A stretch of DNA of 5,032 bases from Spirochaetota bacterium. GTDB lineage: Bacteria; Spirochaetota; Spirochaetia; Treponematales; Breznakiellaceae. The notes under the pieces were generated by a model. It was not told where the DNA came from. It did no database searches and was given only the letters and a program-made list of their open reading frames with translations. The number at the start of each line of letters is the position of its first letter. Position 1 is the first letter of the stretch. The DNA lies in NCBI GenBank assembly GCA_023398155.1, contig JAEWSV010000444.1, positions 1-5,032 on the forward strand. The letters run 5' to 3'. Of the stretch, positions 5,018 to 5,032 are shown one piece after another. Made by a program: the position numbers and the translations under genes.

Positions 5018-5032
5018 ATGGAGAAGATAGCC
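5018..5032 (+). CDS. luxS: Start of probable S-ribosylhomocysteine lyase (partial)
   Basis: Only the first five codons, MEKIA, are inside the window. Many LuxS proteins begin with MEKIASFTIDH-like sequence, and LuxS uses the S-ribosylhomocysteine made by MtnN, so position and N-terminus agree. A good AAGGAG precedes it and the 20-nt gap after mtnN suggests one operon. Five residues cannot prove the identity; any other gene beginning this way would look the same. Confidence 0.5.

Overview
The window reads as a GC-rich bacterial chromosome segment, densely coded. The gene content suggests a spirochaete: a RsbW-type kinase with an unusually long ATP lid, a short basic zinc-knuckle protein, and an MtnN gene leading into what looks like luxS. 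That assignment rests on family recall, not on a search, and is moderate at best. No mobile element, CRISPR array, tRNA or rRNA is visible.

Layout. Positions 3-1971 (+) form a tight run. It contains the possible tail of an unseen gene, a 56-residue small protein (38-208), a 210-residue protein with an Arg/Gly-rich disordered N-terminus and a C-terminal CxxC...HxxC zinc knuckle (192-824), and a GAF-like plus GGDEF diguanylate cyclase with intact active and inhibitory sites (832-1971). Its stop codon interlocks with that of a convergent gene (1968-3209, -) encoding a tandem-CBS plus PP2C/SpoIIE phosphatase of RsbU type. Divergent from the phosphatase, across a 106-bp gap, lie a STAS anti-sigma antagonist (RsbV type, 3316-3636, +) and a HATPase_c anti-sigma kinase (RsbW type, 3638-4171, +). 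After a 106-bp GC-rich gap full of inverted repeats come mtnN/pfs (4278-4997, +) and the first five codons of a probable luxS (5018 onward).

How the genes may work together. The phosphatase, antagonist and kinase make a complete partner-switching module. The kinase would phosphorylate the STAS serine, the phosphatase would reverse it, and free antagonist would sequester the kinase. No sigma factor is encoded here, so the regulated target is unknown. The adjoining diguanylate cyclase suggests, by inference only, that the output may involve c-di-GMP. MtnN and LuxS would run the activated-methyl cycle (SAH to S-ribosylhomocysteine to homocysteine plus DPD, the AI-2 precursor). CBS domains in other proteins can bind adenosyl ligands, which gives a speculative link between the methyl cycle and the partner switch.

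The most notable non-coding structure is a perfect 12-bp, 3-nt-loop hairpin just after the cyclase stop codon. It is also the coding sequence for the Ala-rich tail of the convergent phosphatase, and its core is repeated in the gap upstream of mtnN.
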